Assembly (NCBI GenBank): GCA_900472925.1
Contig: UCJU01000019.1
Location: 191,598-224,884 of the forward strand
Source: Hyphomicrobiales bacterium
Lineage (GTDB): Bacteria > Pseudomonadota > Alphaproteobacteria > Rhizobiales > Rhizobiaceae
Reading direction: 5' to 3'
Length of the DNA stretch: 33,287 nt
Under the pieces are notes generated by a model. It had not been told where the DNA came from, searched no databases, and worked only from the letters and a program-made list of their open reading frames with translations. This document shows positions 31,452 through 33,287 of the stretch, one piece after another. The stretch's first letter is position 1. Every line of letters begins with the position of its first letter. The position numbers were made by a program, and so were the translations under genes.

Positions 31452-33287
31452 ATGACTTCGATTATCTCTTCGCTATCTGTAAAACAAATTTCGTCACTTT
31501 CGTCTGCCTCCATTGCTACTCTGAAATCCACCGATGTGGACGCTTTGAAGAGCAACCAGATCGCCGCGCTCTCGTCAGCGCAACTCAGCGCATTTAGCAC
31601 AAGCGCGATCAACTCATTCGATAGCGGGCAGATAAGCGCTATTACCGCCAAAGCGGTTATCGGCCTGACTGTCGCCCAGCTACAAGCCATCGACTCCGCT
31701 CAAATAGCTGGCCTTACAGCAGGCCAGATTTCCGTATTGAACACGGACCAGTTCAACGCTCTGTCGTCCGACGACATCGAAACCTTGAACACCAAGCAAG
31801 TCATGGCCCTGACTGCGGCACAGGTGGCAACACTGTCCTCGGCAGAACTCAACAGCTTCGAAACAGCCGAGATCGCAGCGCTGAGCGTCGCAGCCCTCTC
31901 CGGCATCGACTCCACAACACTGGCTTCACTCTCGACAGCAAACTTCGCAGCGCTGAGCGCCGCTCAGGTCGCTAAGCTCTCGACAGCACAGATCGGTGCC
32001 GTAACCTCTGCACAGATCGATGTTCTGACCACAGGCCAGATCGCCGGACTGTCTGCCGCACAGATCAAGACCATCACCACTTCGGCCCTGTCGGGTCTCG
32101 ACAGCACCCAGGTTGCAGCCTTTGCGCCAACCCAGATCGCTGCCATGACCACCGATCAGCTTCAGTCGCTCAGCTCCGACAACATCGCTGCCCTCACAAC
32201 CAAGCAGGCTGCTTCCCTGACTGCGGCGCAGGTGGCAACACTCTCTTCGGCAGAACTCAACAGCTTCGAAACGTCAGAGATCGCAGCCCTCAATGTCGCA
32301 GCCCTCTCCGGCATCGACTCCACGACACTGGCATCCCTCTCGACAGCAAACTTTGCAGCGCTCAGCGCCGCTCAGGTCGCTAAGCTCTCGACAGCACAGA
32401 TCGGTGCCGTAACCTCTGCACAGCTTGATGTTCTGACCACAGGTCAGATCACCGGACTGTCTGCCGCACAGATCAAGACCATCACTACATCGGCCCTGTC
32501 GGCTCTCGACAGCACCCAGGTTGCAGCCTTTGCTCCAACCCAGATCGCTGCCATGACCACCGATCAGCTTCAGTCGTTCAACTCCGACAACATTGCAGCC
32601 CTCACGACCAAGCAGGCTGCGGCCCTCACATCGGCACAGGTGGCAACACTCTCCTCGGCAGAACTCAACAGCTTCGAAAGTGCCGAGATCAAGGCTTTGA
32701 GCGCCAGCGCTCTGGCCGGCATGTCAACCGATGCCGTCGCAGGCCTCAACACAGCGGCCCTGACAGCCTTCAGTGCCACCCAGGTTGCGACACTGACAAC
32801 GACCCAGATCGCTTCGCTCAAGTCCGACCAGATCAAGGAGCTCACAACCGACCAGATCAAGGCTCTCACGGCCAATCAGGTCGCGGCCATCACCACGTCA
32901 TCTATCGCTACCTTGACGACGGATCAGGTCGCAGCGCTCTCCAACAAGCAACTGGTCGCACTGTCCACGGATCAACTGCAGGCGTTCACGTCCACGAACA
33001 TTGCAGCCCTCACCACCACACAGGCTGGTGCTCTGACTGCGGCCCAGGTGGCAACGCTCTCCTCTGCAGAGCTCAACAGCTTCGAAACAGCCGAGATCGC
33101 AGCGCTGAGCGTCGCCGCCCTCTCCGGCATCGACTCCACCACACTGGCTTCGCTCTCGACAGCAAACTTCGCAGCGCTGAGCGCCGCTCAGGTCGCAAAG
33201 CTCTCGACAGCACAGATCGGTGCCGTAACCTCTGCACAGATCGATGTTCTGACCACAGGCCAGATCGCCGGACTGTCTGCCGCACAG
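31452..33287 (+). CDS. Giant octapeptide-repeat protein, partial (C-terminus beyond window)
   Basis: The frame from ATG 31452 is open to the window edge: 612 codons and no stop. From residue 1 the whole sequence is a chain of octapeptides of the form [ST]-x-x-Q-[IVL]-x-x-[LIF] (for example TTDQIAAL, STAQIGAV, SAAQVAKL). A hydrophobic residue falls at nearly every eighth position (8, 16, 24 and so on), about 76 octads without a slip. There is no signal peptide, transmembrane segment, cysteine or aromatic-rich part. T/S at position 1 with Q/E/D at position 4 resembles a helix N-capping box, so each octad may be a short helix turn, perhaps stacked as a solenoid. That is inference. GGGGG lies 8 nt upstream; GTG at 31446 is an alternative start. 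It differs from RTX and pentapeptide repeats. Large secreted adhesin, structural filament and scaffold are all possible; I do not recognise it. Confidence 0.85.
   Translation, partial: MTSIISSLSVKQISSLSSASIATLKSTDVDALKSNQIAALSSAQLSAFSTSAINSFDSGQISAITAKAVIGLTVAQLQAIDSAQIAGLTAGQISVLNTDQFNALSSDDIETLNTKQVMALTAAQVATLSSAELNSFETAEIAALSVAALSGIDSTTLASLSTANFAALSAAQVAKLSTAQIGAVTSAQIDVLTTGQIAGLSAAQIKTITTSALSGLDSTQVAAFAPTQIAAMTTDQLQSLSSDNIAALTTKQAASLTAAQVATLSSAELNSFETSEIAALNVAALSGIDSTTLASLSTANFAALSAAQVAKLSTAQIGAVTSAQLDVLTTGQITGLSAAQIKTITTSALSALDSTQVAAFAPTQIAAMTTDQLQSFNSDNIAALTTKQAAALTSAQVATLSSAELNSFESAEIKALSASALAGMSTDAVAGLNTAALTAFSATQVATLTTTQIASLKSDQIKELTTDQIKALTANQVAAITTSSIATLTTDQVAALSNKQLVALSTDQLQAFTSTNIAALTTTQAGALTAAQVATLSSAELNSFETAEIAALSVAALSGIDSTTLASLSTANFAALSAAQVAKLSTAQIGAVTSAQIDVLTTGQIAGLSAAQ
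31809..33287 (+). repeat. Tandem 408-bp higher-order repeats (17 octapeptides each)
   Basis: The motif starting CTGACTGCGGCxCAGGTGGC recurs at 31809, 32217 and 33033, with a diverged copy at 32625: each step is exactly 408 bp (136 residues, 17 octads). Units 1 (31809-32216) and 2 (32217-32624) are nearly identical. Unit 4 (33033 to the edge) matches unit 1 over its 255 visible bases except for nine synonymous changes. Unit 3 (32625-33032) keeps the first three and the closing octads but differs through its middle, still at 408 bp. The first 357 bp of the gene are a more degenerate, shorter unit of 15 octads. Confidence 0.92.

Noticed and set aside
31337..31597. 86-codon plus-strand frame overlapping the start of the repeat gene
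   Set aside because: Out of frame with the octapeptide array and unlike any family; the array begins in register at 31452.
31433..33285. Several minus-strand frames opposite the octapeptide repeats
   Set aside because: They are the complement of a 24-bp codon periodicity, which keeps antisense frames open by construction.
31809..33287. CRISPR-like or simple satellite DNA at the right edge
   Set aside because: Repeats are coding, contiguous without unique spacers, and vary mainly at silent positions, so this is a protein repeat.
31452..33287. RTX or pentapeptide-repeat protein
   Set aside because: No GGxGxD nonapeptides and the period is eight, not five or nine; glycine and aspartate are not enriched at fixed positions.

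Overview
The window looks like a chromosomal stretch from a Rhizobiaceae member, most likely an Agrobacterium or Rhizobium. This rests on the moderately high GC content, GC-rich third codon positions and the gene families present. These include PuuD-type urate hydroxylase, PuuE allantoinase, DUF1045, a separate MnmD, an RhlE helicase with an RG-rich tail, a soluble PAS hybrid kinase, and the ATP-grasp/alpha-E/transglutaminase cassette. The species call is an inference from gene content; no database search was possible.

Layout. Positions 1-4666 (+) hold the end of a probable xdhB, then xdhC, a LysR regulator, puuD (urate hydroxylase) and guaD (guanine deaminase). A small DUF1127-like gene lies antisense to the end of xdhC. 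Positions 4884-9974 hold a chemoreceptor, a papain-like/NlpC-P60-like gene, an L-lactate dehydrogenase, and a TetR-SMR efflux pair with a recognisable operator. At 10149-11414 there is a D-Ala-D-Ala carboxypeptidase with a SPOR domain. Positions 11421-17246 (-) form a long unidirectional run: FAD oxidoreductase, DUF1045, puuE, uraD, mntA, hepT, allA, uraH and a metallophosphoesterase. Divergent to it is mnmD, whose start codon overlaps that of the FAD gene. From 18027 to 27022 come rhlE, a 1219-residue hybrid kinase, doxX, a frameshifted MFS transporter, a class II glutamine amidotransferase and an L,D-transpeptidase lipoprotein. Positions 27394-30596 (+) hold the ATP-grasp/alpha-E/transglutaminase cassette. 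After an 855-bp gene-free region, 31452 to the window end is one open frame made entirely of octapeptide repeats.

How the genes fit together. The two purine blocks together encode almost the whole guanine-to-ureidoglycolate route. GuaD makes xanthine. Xanthine dehydrogenase, matured by XdhC, makes urate. PuuD makes 5-hydroxyisourate, UraH makes OHCU, UraD makes allantoin and PuuE makes allantoate. AllA finally splits ureidoglycolate to glyoxylate and urea. Only the allantoate-to-ureidoglycolate step is not seen. A HepT-MntA toxin-antitoxin pair sits inside the second block, and allA begins 3 nt after the hepT stop with a TTG codon.

The most unusual feature is the partial protein at the right edge. 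It has 612 visible codons and about 76 consecutive octapeptides of the form [ST]-x-x-Q-[IVL]-x-x-[LIF], with no register slip from the initiator methionine onward. Over the octads lies a second period of exactly 408 bp (17 octads, 136 residues). It is kept even in a unit whose sequence has largely diverged. I do not recognise this protein; its function is unknown and the gene is cut by the window end.
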